64,000 nucleotides of DNA, taken from Zea mays. Taxonomy: Eukaryota; Streptophyta; Magnoliopsida; Poales; Poaceae. The number at the start of each line of letters is the position of its first letter. The stretch's first letter is position 1. The DNA is taken from contig NC_050097.1 of assembly GCF_902167145.1 (NCBI RefSeq), forward strand, positions 39,788,095-39,852,094. The letters run 5' to 3'. Shown one piece after another: positions 54,751 through 64,000 of this stretch. A program made the position numbers and the translations under genes. The notes below the pieces were generated by a model. That model was not told the DNA's origin. It searched no databases and saw nothing but the letters and a program-made list of their open reading frames with translations.

Positions 54751-55731
54751 ATGCATCGTGTCTTTCCACCTTCCAAGCCCCCGGATGGGGGATACCCGCC
54801 GTCTTTCCGCCTCATTGCTGGAGGAGCGCAACTCCGCGGGAGTTGGTACCTTTCAGCCATCGTTCGGCTTCAAGGATTTTCATCAGCTAGCCTGGCTGTA
54901 CCCCCCCGCCGGCAGTCACCCAAGACGTCGACTACTAGCCCCTGGGTGGGGAGAAGCAAGCCGGGCTGCGATCTTGGTCCCACCCTCAGCTTCAAGGATG
55001 TTCATCATCCTCGCTGGGGTGGAGGCCGGGCTGAGCCGGAGCCCTACCTCCCGCGCGGGTTCGTGGGTCACCCTCTCCTGCGGTGTTCGAGGGAGAGGGC
55101 GCTCGCTGGCCCTGCGGGCGGGTCGGACTTCGACAACGCGGGGCTGGTCAACGGCGGGCGTCGTCAGCCCCAGCGTGTCGAGCTCGTCGGCTTGGCTCCC
55201 GGCGGCCCCTCCTGCCGGAAGGCGGCTGCCGCTCTGTGCGCACGGGAGGACCGCCCAAGATGTCGCGCGCTGCTAGGGCGGCGTTCGTGTTCCGGGGCGG
55301 TCCTGCCTTTGCACCGGTATGGCGCCTCCGCGCGGAGGTCGGTGCCCCACTCATCCGGGAGGATCCGAGTGGGGATCTGCCGGGGGGCTGACGGCCCCTG
55401 TCGTCGGTGCCAAGGTGGAGGCGGCTCGAGAAGTCCCCGTCTCCGACGGGACCACCGCCACCATCCGCGCTTCGGGCCTCCGGCTCTTTGTACTTGTCCT
55501 CGCCCCTCGAGCGCCGGCGTGGGCGAGGGCAAGATTGCAGCAGCACCCACCCTGAGGCCTGCGCTGCTGCAGTTCGGCCACCCGGAGCGGGGGTCGTTGT
55601 TGTTGCCGTCAGAGCGGGCGGCGGCGAGCCGCCCGTCAGTCTTCTGTTGCTTCGCAGGCCCTCCCCCATCGAGTGGGGTTGTTCGTACCTGCGGAGGTGG
55701 AACCGGAGCTCCGTTTGTGATGGCACTTTGA
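54751..55731 (+). CDS. Antisense ORF in Huck D 3' region, unknown function
   Basis: 326 codons, opposite to D's own transcription, from ATG 54751 (MHRVFPPSKPPDGG) to TGA. An earlier in-frame ATG at 54733 is shared in position with H1, but H1 has an extra C between the two, so only the MHRVF start is in frame in both copies. A TTTAAAAG motif lies at 54699-54706. The N-terminal 110 residues are alike in H1 (40489-41040); the middle is Arg/Gly/Pro-rich without a recognised fold; the last residues PFVMA and the stop are also recognisable in H1. Protein, spliced gene or chance ORF in GC-rich DNA are all possible. Confidence 0.4.
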   Translation: MHRVFPPSKPPDGGYPPSFRLIAGGAQLRGSWYLSAIVRLQGFSSASLAVPPRRQSPKTSTTSPWVGRSKPGCDLGPTLSFKDVHHPRWGGGRAEPEPYLPRGFVGHPLLRCSRERALAGPAGGSDFDNAGLVNGGRRQPQRVELVGLAPGGPSCRKAAAALCAREDRPRCRALLGRRSCSGAVLPLHRYGASARRSVPHSSGRIRVGICRGADGPCRRCQGGGGSRSPRLRRDHRHHPRFGPPALCTCPRPSSAGVGEGKIAAAPTLRPALLQFGHPERGSLLLPSERAAASRPSVFCCFAGPPPSSGVVRTCGGGTGAPFVMAL

Positions 55732-56375
55732 ATGCCAGTGTTTTTGTTCATTGTGGCTGTCGAGGCCTGAACATGTATGTAATTTTGGCACGGAGCCGTG
55801 TTTTTTCCTCATTTTCGAGCACTAAGACTCGCCTGTTGGTTGTCTGAACCGCTTCACCAAGCGTGAGTCGCCCCGTGTCAAGGTGACGAGTGAGGTATCC
55901 GTATCCCGGAGGCGTAGGAGTCCCTCGGCTCGGTCGGCCTTGCCGCTTACGCGCACCTTTACCCATCCATGAGGCTTTGTCACCGACTTAGTCGAGAAAG
56001 CTCGGAGAATCGCTTCGGCAGAAGAACTTCCGAACGTGAAGACTTGTTCGGTCCACGGAATCACTTATCCGAACGTGAGTTACTTATCGCAGAAGGTGAT
56101 GAGTGAGGTATCCGTATCCCGGAGGCGTAGGAGTCCCTCAGCTTGGTCAGCCTTGGCTGCTTACGTGTACTCCGTCGTTTTCAGGAACCACTTTTTGAAG
56201 TAGTCAAAAGGCACGAAATATATTCTGGCAGAAGAGATCTTTTTTCGAGGAAGATCTTTTTTCGAGGAAAGTTTCAACGCAGAGGGGGTTCCCCCCCTTT
56301 TATCCCCCGAGGGAGGGTCGGGCTTTGCCGAGGCGAGGCCGACCCTTCCTTGATGACTAAACTTTGCGTGGGTGC
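55732..56375 (-). other. Huck D 3' region, pol-proximal part with direct repeat
   Basis: The plus-strand core GGAGGCGTAGGAGTCCCTC occurs near 55909 and 56121, about 212 bp apart, the counterpart of the H1 repeats at 39238, 39442 and 40025. It ends where E begins at 56376. No gene is seen. Confidence 0.75.
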
Positions 56376-59300
56376 TGTGACGGAACCTCCCAAGTAATTA
56401 GGCCCACCTACAGTTGTCCTTGTCCCACGGACATCAGACACCCTGTAGATGTTCCTAAGTCACTTGACAAGCTCGGTATCTTTCCTTACCTCACCAGGAA
56501 CGTTTCACCCGTCTTGCAGACATTACAGAACATCGGAGATAAAGAAATGCGGAAGCAATTACATAATCTTACATTTATTTCAAAAGCAAGCTTGAGTTAT
56601 TTTATTACAGACCAGACTAAAAGTGAGTGCAGAGTAGTAATATTATACAAACCAAGGGAGGCACAAACTCCTCCCGATAGGCTATAAGCAAAAGATCCTA
56701 AGTGGGGGACCGAGTCCTCCCGCACTTCAGTCTTGTTTTTCCTCATTTGGTACCACCTTGGAGCAAAAGCAACAAAAATTTGTCGCTTCCTCACCTAAAA
56801 ACAACAAAGGGATAAACCCTGAGTATGGAATTATTCAGCAAGTCTTACCCGACTAAGGAAAAGACTCTCAAGGGTATGCTGGATAAATAGGAGTCAAGGA
56901 GAGGTTTTAGCAAAAATCAACTTATATTTTTGCAGAAGTAGCTTACTAAAGTGAGTCCTTACTTTCAATCTTTTAACGCCATATTAAGTATTAATAGACT
57001 TCATTTGCATCTAGTCTAATTTCCATCTCATCAATACAACATCATTTTTATCCATAGTGTTCACATCCTGACTTACGTTGTAGAAAAGTGACCAAGTCTT
57101 CATAACCGCGAAGGTACGGCGATCCGAATCGATTATACTCAGCTGAGGATCTCCAATCACACGACATATGTAGCACTTAACCCTTGCATATGTCAACTCG
57201 CCACTGGGGTTCTTAAGACCGGATCAGGTTCACGCAAACCGAGAGCACAGATACACCACCGTCCAGCCTCTTGCCACGGAGGGTACACGCTACTCTCGCC
57301 ACCGCTCCACGCCCATTTCGTGTTATCTTATTCCGGCCTTAGTCTGCCCGAGGCAAGGCTTACCCATGACGAGGCATGTGACCAGTTAAAAGGGTCCTCG
57401 GTCAGCACGCCTACATACGCGTTAATCCTTAACCAACCTGGGTAGAACATCACCTGTTCCAAACCCAAGTCTCAATTTAAGCATTTCCATCCTTAGGATT
57501 GTGTTTGTTCCTTAGGATGAAAGAGCATTCTTAGGGAACTTTGCAGTAAGATCCCACTATTGCTCCAAATGAAAATATTCTTGCAGGTAGAAGCTATCCT
57601 CTCCATGGTTAAATTGAGGACAACCTCTATCCACAAGATCTAAGCAAGGCTAAGCATTTTTGTAAATCATAATTTTGATACTTCACAGAAGTATCTATAA
57701 AGGTATGGATATCAAGGGAAGTAATGCATCAAATGGTTTCAAGTAACTCCTATGAATCTAATGCACATTTCACTGGACTTAAGTGTGCAAAAAGTATTTA
57801 AAAACACAAGGAAAGGGGTTGCATGCACCGGGGCTTGCCTTCGTTCACAGGTGAATCAGGCTCAGATCCACAGATATCAAAGTAGAAATGATTCCCGGCC
57901 TGAGACTCCGAAGGTGGTGGTGGTGGTGTCTCCTCTTCAGTTACTTCGATTTCTTCTTCACGTTCTAATCATAACCATACATATGTATAAGGATGGATGC
58001 CATGGGATGCTCATGAGGATGCAAAGATAATATAAACTTATTATTTATGTCTTGAATACAACTTTCCTTCACGGAGTTCCAAGAACTTAGGGTTTCCGGA
58101 GTCGGTAAAGGAGTTCATAGGGCAGGGGGGGTGTTTTGGGGTTTGGTGATCAAACAAGGTCCAAATCAACTCAAACTCTACCCAAGGCTTCTAAATAATG
58201 TTTTAAGTTCCCATAAAAAGTTTGGGCATTTATGGACTTACCTTTGATTTTCTAAAAATCCATAACTAATACTTTTAACCACTTTGAATACCCTAAAATT
58301 TCTTATTTCCACTAAAAATCACAAAACTATTTTTACTAAATTCTAGGGAAAATAACAAGCCTAGGAAAATTATTTTCACAATTTTAGCATTTTTCTACAT
58401 TTTTTAACAGATTTCTAAAGTCTTTCGGAAAAAGAAAAAGGAAAAGGCTTCAACAGTAATGGGCTGGATTCAGCCCAGGCGGCCCAGTCCAGAGAGGAAA
58501 GGCGCCCGCGCGCGCCCGCGCCCTGGCTGTTTTGCGCAGAGACCCCCGCGGTTTAGACTAACTGCGACCAGTTCATCTACTGTTTTTGTGAGTCACTGAC
58601 GGTTTGCAGAAACGCCCCTGATGTTCTATTTCTTCACCCGACATATCCTCGACGGCATTCACGCCCCGCCGAGCTCCGGCAAGCGCCAGAACCGGCCGAT
58701 TGGGGCTACGGCTAGGGTTTCTGAGCAGCGGACACCGAATTCAAGTCCTAAGGACCATTTCCCCTAACTTAATTGCGCTATTGGTCAACTATGGAGCTCT
58801 GGCCATGGTGGCCGTAAGCATAGCGGCTATATGGTCGTGTTCCCGGCGACCAGAGAGCCCTTAGTTCAATTCAATGGCTCGGCAAGAATCGTAGATGCAC
58901 GAGAATGCTTAAACAAGGGAGCAGAGGGGAGGGACTAACCGGAGTATGGCTGGCGACGGTGAGCTTGGTTTCACGGTGGCAGAAATTGGATTTGGGGGAA
59001 ACTCCGAATTCGAGCACACGAGTGGATAATTGTGGCCGATTAGCGGTGGCTGGTTAGCTTAGGACCTTACGGAACTGGTGGGGGGCTCAATTTATAGGGA
59101 GCGACAGCGGCGGCGATCAATTCGAGCAGGTTGTGCTGGCGGCCGGAGACGGGAAGAAGCCTGGCGCGCGCGGTTACGTGTCCCTAGCCGTGGCGGGCTC
59201 ATCGGCGATGATGGGACGACAGTAGGGAATTACGGCGGTGCCGTGGAAAGGCTCGGACACGCGGCGGGCACAGAGATGGCACGACGGCGGCGAACGGCCT

Positions 59301-60400
59301 TATCTACGGCGGTGAGCAAAGGGGAGGGGTGCCGTGTCCGATCGGGGTGGCTTCCAGCTCAGCGGTGACGACGATCTTTTGACGCCACGAAGCTATCCAC
59401 TTACCCGAGCGCGAATCGTGACGCCGGCGACGTGAATCACGGCGGAGAGGTTACCGGCGTCGAGCTGTCCAAGCTGGCGTCCTTATCAGTGCACTGTACC
59501 ATCGAGGAGCTTGTTCAGAGTGCCTGACAGACAATGTTTAAGCTTCTTTTTCTCTGATTTTCAAATGGCAACACACCCAGTGATCTATAGCAAAATTGTA
59601 GTGCTATAATCCATCTACATCTTTGCTACAATGTGTACTCACAAAAGGTCACTGGATCCAAATCAAAATTGAGCTCAAAGTTCATCCCATCACACTGTTA
59701 ATCTGAATTTCAGGCTTCAGGCAGTCTGACAGTCCAACTTCAGGCTCATTTATCTCTAAATTTCTCTTAACAACTGAGCTCACACTCTTTAGCAAAGTTG
59801 TTCTCCTATAATTGGTCTTCAACTTTGATGAGGTGACCTAGGGCAAAAACCCTATACTTTGAAAGTTGCAAAGCTTCAAAGTTGAGCCAATTCTCTGAGT
59901 TTCAGACTTAGAATAGAACTCAAATGAGGTCCATTTTGCATTTAAGTCCAAAACTTAGGGTTTGGCTTTCAAGTCCACATATTTGTGAACCAATTGACTT
60001 AAAACACTTATTTAGCTTGGTTTTTGCACTTTAGTCCAAAAGTGGACCAATTTTGCATATAAGCCCCTAGGGTTTGGTTTCAGGGTTTTTCAGGGTTCCA
60101 ATTAGGGTTTCTGGTATCCCAGGGGTATAAATGTGATTCAAGTTTATTCTTGGGGTCATTTTATGACTTTTACCCTAAAGTCTTTAGGTTTCCTTAACTT
60201 GGGTTAAGTTTTACCCCTTTAATCCCTGTTTAGGGCTAAAGCTTCCTATCCAGGGTCCTATTTGCAAAACACTTAAAACAATACAACTTGTTTGAAATTT
60301 TTGCCTAGTGAATGCACTCTAGGTGTGTCAAACATATGCAATGCCAATGCTTATGATGTCATGCTCATGTTTTAGTTATAGTAACACCAGGGGTGTTACA
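56376..60400 (-). repeat. 3' LTR of chromovirus E
   Basis: 4,025 bp; the plus strand starts TGTGACGGAACC and ends GGTGTTACA. It aligns along its whole length with the T1 LTR in reverse, including the terminal hairpin GTAACACC-AGG/CCT-GGTGTTAC and the TATA (59090-59096). Short ORFs such as 59078-59368 are not shared with T1. Confidence 0.92.
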
Positions 60401-60417
60401 TCCTTCCCCCCATAAAA
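60401..60417 (-). other. Polypurine tract of chromovirus E
   Basis: The plus strand TCCTTCCCCCCATAAAA is the exact reverse complement of the T1 tract at 16201-16217. Confidence 0.85.
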
Positions 60418-60551
60418 GAATCTCGTCCCGAGATTGAAAATCCTAGGGTAGGTAATGGTAAAGGAAACACATCACATTTTTATTTCTTAAGTTTTGGTAC
60501 AAGGCAGGGGTGATGTGGGGGTCACTTCTCTATTACACAGCTATAGAGACT

Positions 60552-61760
60552 TTACAATTTACAAGAGGCTAAAAAGCCTGGGAAATTCTTATTCAAGAAG
60601 TCTTGAGTTTCCCATGTAGCCTCATCTTCAGAATGCTGGTTCCACTGTATCTTGTAGAACTTGAGAGTCTTTCTTCGGGTGATCCTGTCCTTTTGATCCA
60701 GAACTCGAATAGGATGTTCCGAGTATGTTAAATCTGGTTCCAGGACAACATCAGTCACTTCAACGGTTCGATCGGGAACCCGAAGACACTTCTTCAATTG
60801 TGACACGTGGAACACATTATGCACAGCAGACAATGTTTCGGGTAGTTGAAGTCAGTACGCCACTGGTCCACATTGCTCAAGCACCAAGAATGGACCAATG
60901 TATCTGGGTGCAAGCTTCCCTTTAACCCCGAAACGCGATACACCCTTCATTGGTGAAACTTTTAAGTAGACATAATCGCCTACCAGAAAGCATAAGGGTT
61001 GTCGTCGTCGGTCTGCATAACTCTTTTGTCGAGTCTGAGCTTTCTTCATATTATGAACAATTTTCTGAACCTTTTCTTCGACCTCTTTCACCATATCAGG
61101 TCTAAAGAAGTATCTTTCCCCGGGTTCAGACCGATTTAGCGGAGTTCGACACCGTCGCCCATATAAAGCTTCAAAAGGTGCCATCTTGATACTTTCTTGA
61201 TAACTGTTATTGTATGAAAACTCCGCGAGGGGCAAACATTCATCCCATTTCTGTGGGAATTCCAGAACACATGCTCGTAGCATATCTTCCAGTACTTGGT
61301 TTACCCTCTCAGTCTGCCCACTGGTTTGAAGATGATAGGTCGAGCTGTGGAGCAACTTAGTACCCAGGGATTTATGAAGTTCTTCCCAAAATTTGGATAC
61401 GAATTGCGATCCATGATCCGACACTATGGTCTTCGGAACACCGTGCAGACTAAGAATACGAGCAATGTACCATTGGGCATAGACAGTAACTGGGTGATCG
61501 ATTTTGACTGGCTGAAAATGAGCAATTTTCGTAAACCGATCAATAATAACCCAGATAGAGTCATACCCTTTTGTAGTCCTGGGTAATCCCATGATAAAGT
61601 CCATACTTATGTCTTCCCATTTCCATGTTGGGATTGGCAAAGATTGTAATGGACCAGCAATCTTCATGTATATGGCCTTGACATGTTTACAAGTGTCACA
61701 TCAAGCCACATAGTGTGCAATTTCAATTTGCATCCTTGCCCACCAGAAGAACACATAAGG
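60552..61760 (-). pseudogene. pol: Chromovirus E integrase and chromodomain, broken
   Basis: C-terminal part of a gypsy Pol closely matching T1. It has the remains of the finger (CDTC near 61690), integrase Asp in MDFIMGLP, Asp in SDHGSQF (SDRGPQF in T1) and Glu in GQTERVNQ, then the chromodomain ([18 protein letters not shown]) to a C terminus at 60552. A TGA at 60852-60854 sits where T1 has Arg (CGA), a C-to-T change at a CG site, and another in-frame stop lies near 61702 in the finger. Upstream of about 61760 similarity to T1 is lost. Confidence 0.9.
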
Positions 61761-63430
61761 TTCCATGTGTGCAACTTGCTTCTTCTGATGATACTGTACT
61801 ATCTGAGTCTGTTGGGTGGCAATTATGCAACTTTACCCAAATAGAATCAGATGCACCATCTTGGGTAAAACACAAAAGAGGTTTACCAACAAGTGGTTAC
61901 AGTAAGTTCATAGCACACAAGATGGTGTGAATGTCGAATAACATCACGGTCAACTCGTGTTAACCAAGGAATCCAAGTCCACGAAAGGTGATATAGATTC
62001 AAGAAAAATCACCAGCGGAAGGATCTAAAAATGCGGACTTTGCAACCAGTCCATTTTATCCAGCACTAGTAATGGCTCGACTTGATCATACATGCAGGAA
62101 AAGCATGCGTGAGGCGATCGAGGCATGACTAGAGCGATGACTGGGGGGGGTTACTGGTTGACTTAATTTGATTTTTGTAAGCACTTTCTTTAGAGTGAGT
62201 TGAACCAAAGTGAGTTTAGACAACTCGACTAAACGATCTTTAAACTCAGCCTTCGTTCCATGTGCAGTTACAAGTTAGTCAAAACCAACTTGTTGAACTA
62301 CTTTTGACATTGAACAAGTTCTCTCAGTACCTTCGGTAAGCCAAGGGTTGAGAGTTCACATTTACTCGCAAAGGTCATGCATTTGGGTAGAAGTCCATTT
62401 GGTCAGGTCGTTCATCCGTTTCTTCATGTGAGATGAACGGACTGGGTTCGGAAATACACGGAAAATAGGAGAGCGAATGAACAAACTCCTGCATTTCAGC
62501 AGCAGGGGAAAACAGATCGCTATTTTGAGAGCTAATCAGTTGTTTTCTTACACTAAAAAGCTCCAAGGCTTCACCTTTACACAAAGGATGCAAAGGGAAC
62601 TTGTGTGAGTAGTCACTACCAAGATCAAAAGAAATAAGACCACACATGAAAGTGGTACGTCCTTCTGATCCAATGGAAATGACAGATGTTGCTGGATCTC
62701 TTCACAAACAACATAGAAATTGTTTTAAGGAAAGGTCAATGGGAGATAACACATCAGTGTAATTCCATAATGGATCGTGACTAGAGACCTCGATACCGAC
62801 ATGCGCCAAGCAGCAAAATCCTGGGTGCACATTCATAGGAGGCTCTCAGCTTCGCCGCGGTACCATAAGTTCTTAACCATGTCACCAATAGATTGAGCAA
62901 GGGTGATTATACACAACGAAATACTCCACTAGTAAAGATGGTTACAAGTAGAGCGCCAAATAGATCATGGCCCAAGGCATGGCCATAATCTAAACTTAAT
63001 GAAAGAAGTACGATGGGAGACTGTTAATTCAGCCCAAACATATTTCTATGCCCATCGCAGAGATCACAAGGTCAAGGCTTAAGTTGGTATTCCTTCGATA
63101 GATATGAAGAAACCAAAGGCATCAAATTCAAGGAAATGGTCGGACATGTCTTTCATAGGTTGGGTTAATAAAGTAACATGACGATCCACAAGGAGAGGCC
63201 AACTATACTAGAGACTGCAACCTGCATCAACCGAACAACAGAATGGCTCTAGGAGGGGACATGACTTGAGATCCTTGTTTGAAGTCTAGGTACACCTTAG
63301 GTTTGACAAAGAAATTATCTAGGCATTTATTTGTACGGGTGTGGTCATGAAGTGATAACGGAAAATTCGACTTTGGGTCGGGTCATGGTTCACTAAATAC
63401 TAATATAGCCTAATTCTTGGGTTTAGGCAC
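61761..63430 (-). other. Unrecognised 1.7 kb in place of RT-RNase H in chromovirus E
   Basis: Between the integrase finger and the protease remnant I find none of the RT or RNase H motifs seen in T1. The length (about 1.7 kb) is close to the 1.8 kb expected there, but the sequence is not alike. Base composition is mid-range, unlike the GC-rich Huck regions. The longest frame is 90 codons on the minus strand (62375-62647, containing FSVRKQLISSQNSDLF), which I do not recognise. No terminal repeats or target duplications are obvious at the edges. It may be captured host DNA, part of another element, or a non-autonomous family's own spacer. Confidence 0.5.
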
Positions 63431-63607
63431 TCAAGTCACCAACTCTCTATTGGCCATAACTCAACCTGATGGTTCTCAGATCAGGGTTGAGAATTGCTTT
63501 TTACTGGACTAACCAGTTTATGCCCAAGATGACATCTATGTCTTGGCTTTTCAGAACAACCATATTAGTAGGAAAGTTCCGTCCGGCCAATGTTACGGGC
63601 ACCTAAT
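63431..63607 (-). pseudogene. pro: Chromovirus E protease remnant
   Basis: The minus strand encodes the end of the protease domain, with LAGRNFPTNMVVLKSQDIDV and ILGINWL, nearly as in T1 12940-13085. The DSGA active site part is deleted. In-frame stops are present near 63595 and 63505. Similarity to T1 ends near 63430. Confidence 0.85.
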
Positions 63608-63620
63608 AAGCCACTTCTTT

Positions 63621-64000
63621 TCACTTTTTGGTAGCTTTACTGGCGGGCGTAGAAGACCATTCGTCAACCAACTTCATAGAGGGAGGGGGCCTGAAAAGGT
63701 CCAGTGCACCATCAAGTGCTTCTCCCGCTACATGAGAAGGTCCGGCTTCCATCCCGACAGAATTCACAGGGACGTTCGGGTGCAGTTGTGAATACAACTC
63801 ATGAACTCCTTCATGTAGTGTATTATAATAGACCTGCAAGTTATCCATGGCTAAGCTAAGCTCCTCCACATGGGCTCGAGCTTTGGCTTCCTTAGCCCAG
63901 GCGAGTAAACGAGAGTTAACCATCCAATCGAGTGCTAAATCTCGTTTCGCGAGTTGGTCTTGCAAGTAGCGAATGGCTGCATCCGCGACCCATAGATCAT
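63621..64000 (-). CDS. Extra upstream ORF (ORF0-like) of chromovirus E, continues past window end
   Basis: The minus-strand frame is open from the window edge to a TGA at 63621-63623. It is homologous to the T1 ORF at 10827-11411: LWVAD, YLQDQLAKRDLALDW, LQVYYNTLHEGVHELYSQLHP and AGPSHVAGEALDGALDLF match the T1 residues with moderate divergence; E is about eight residues shorter near the edge. The coiled-coil-like middle and the acidic Pro-rich tail are preserved. Its frame survives although gag and most of pol in this copy are lost or broken. The start lies outside the window. Confidence 0.72.
   Translation of the reverse strand, partial: DLWVADAAIRYLQDQLAKRDLALDWMVNSRLLAWAKEAKARAHVEELSLAMDNLQVYYNTLHEGVHELYSQLHPNVPVNSVGMEAGPSHVAGEALDGALDLFRPPPSMKLVDEWSSTPASKATKK

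Larger units (their letters stand above)
51287..56375 (-). mobile_element. Huck-type element D, 3' part
   Basis: Second Huck copy, on the minus strand: its 3' LTR (51287-52895), the polypurine side, and its 3' non-coding region up to 56375, where chromovirus E is inserted (ggtgc, 56371-56375, presumptive duplication). The break point corresponds to about 39020 in H1, just beyond the integrase end. D's pol, gag and 5' LTR should lie right of E, outside the window. D shares with H1 the 56-bp and 77-bp repeats, the long direct repeats and the antisense ORF, but is clearly diverged. Confidence 0.88.
56376..64000 (-). mobile_element. Chromovirus E (Tekay/Del type), internally rearranged, runs past window end
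   Basis: Second, older copy of the T1 family on the minus strand: 3' LTR 56376-60400, polypurine tract 60401-60417, integrase and chromodomain part (60552-61760), 1.7 kb of unrecognised sequence (61761-63430), protease remnant (63431-63607) and the extra upstream ORF (63621 to the window end). The gag gene is missing: the stop of the extra ORF is followed within about 10 bases by protease sequence. It is inserted in Huck D. Its LTR is diverged from T1 by many substitutions and indels, so it is not a recent sister. Confidence 0.88.

Noticed and set aside
62375..62647. Possible captured host gene fragment (90-codon ORF in E)
   Set aside because: No recognised domain, no intron-exon signs, single short frame; kept only as part of the unrecognised block.

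Overview
The window is plant heterochromatin of the grass type and almost certainly comes from maize (Zea mays) or a very close relative. Every stretch I can interpret belongs to a nested stack of LTR retrotransposons. The stack holds Opie/Ji-type Sireviruses (Ty1-copia) with their hallmark CACCGGA...TCCGGTG palindromes and serial polypurine tracts, Huck-type Ty3-gypsy elements of the Tat lineage, Tekay/Del-type chromoviruses with 4-kb LTRs, and one cinful-zeon-type LTR end. I see no cellular gene, tRNA, rRNA, CRISPR array or bacterial feature. Family names are from memory of maize repeats, not from a search.

Layout, left to right. 1-115 is the end of a cinful-zeon-like LTR inserted in Sirevirus B (+ strand, 116-5248: broken pol, 3' LTR). 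B sits in the gag of Sirevirus A (- strand). A's gag resumes at 5249, is split at 6578 by chromovirus T1 (+ strand, 6579-29218, target duplication catag), resumes at 29224, and leads to A's PBS and 5' LTR (29978-44890). T1 has two 4,010-bp LTRs with no net length difference, an extra ORF upstream of gag, and a frameshifted gag-pol. Its 3' LTR is split by Sirevirus F (- strand, 20192-29177, target duplication caact), the only element here with both gag and pol fully open. A's 5' LTR is split by Huck element H1 (+ strand, 30861-44538, target duplication ccacc).

A itself lies inside the 3' LTR of an older Sirevirus C (- strand). C's last 114 LTR bases follow at 44891-45004, then a decayed pol and gag up to 51286. 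There a second Huck copy D (- strand, 51287-56375) interrupts gag. D's 3' region is in turn interrupted by a second chromovirus E (- strand, from 56376 past the window end). E keeps its 3' LTR and integrase/chromodomain end but has lost gag and has about 1.7 kb of unrecognised sequence where RT-RNase H should be. It retains the extra upstream ORF.

How it works together: each intact element carries promoter (TATA in the LTR), PBS, gag, protease, integrase, RT, RNase H and polypurine tract in its family's order. The nesting and matching 5-bp target duplications give a relative insertion order (C before A before T1 before F; A before H1; C before D before E). Most of the coding capacity is broken. 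In H1 all six in-frame stops are TAG, which suggests C-to-T decay of CAG codons under CHG methylation.

The most interesting leads are the extra ORF shared by both chromoviruses, the conserved antisense ORF in both Huck copies, the TAG-only decay of H1, the open Sirevirus F, and the unexplained block in E. None of these is a clear new biological system.
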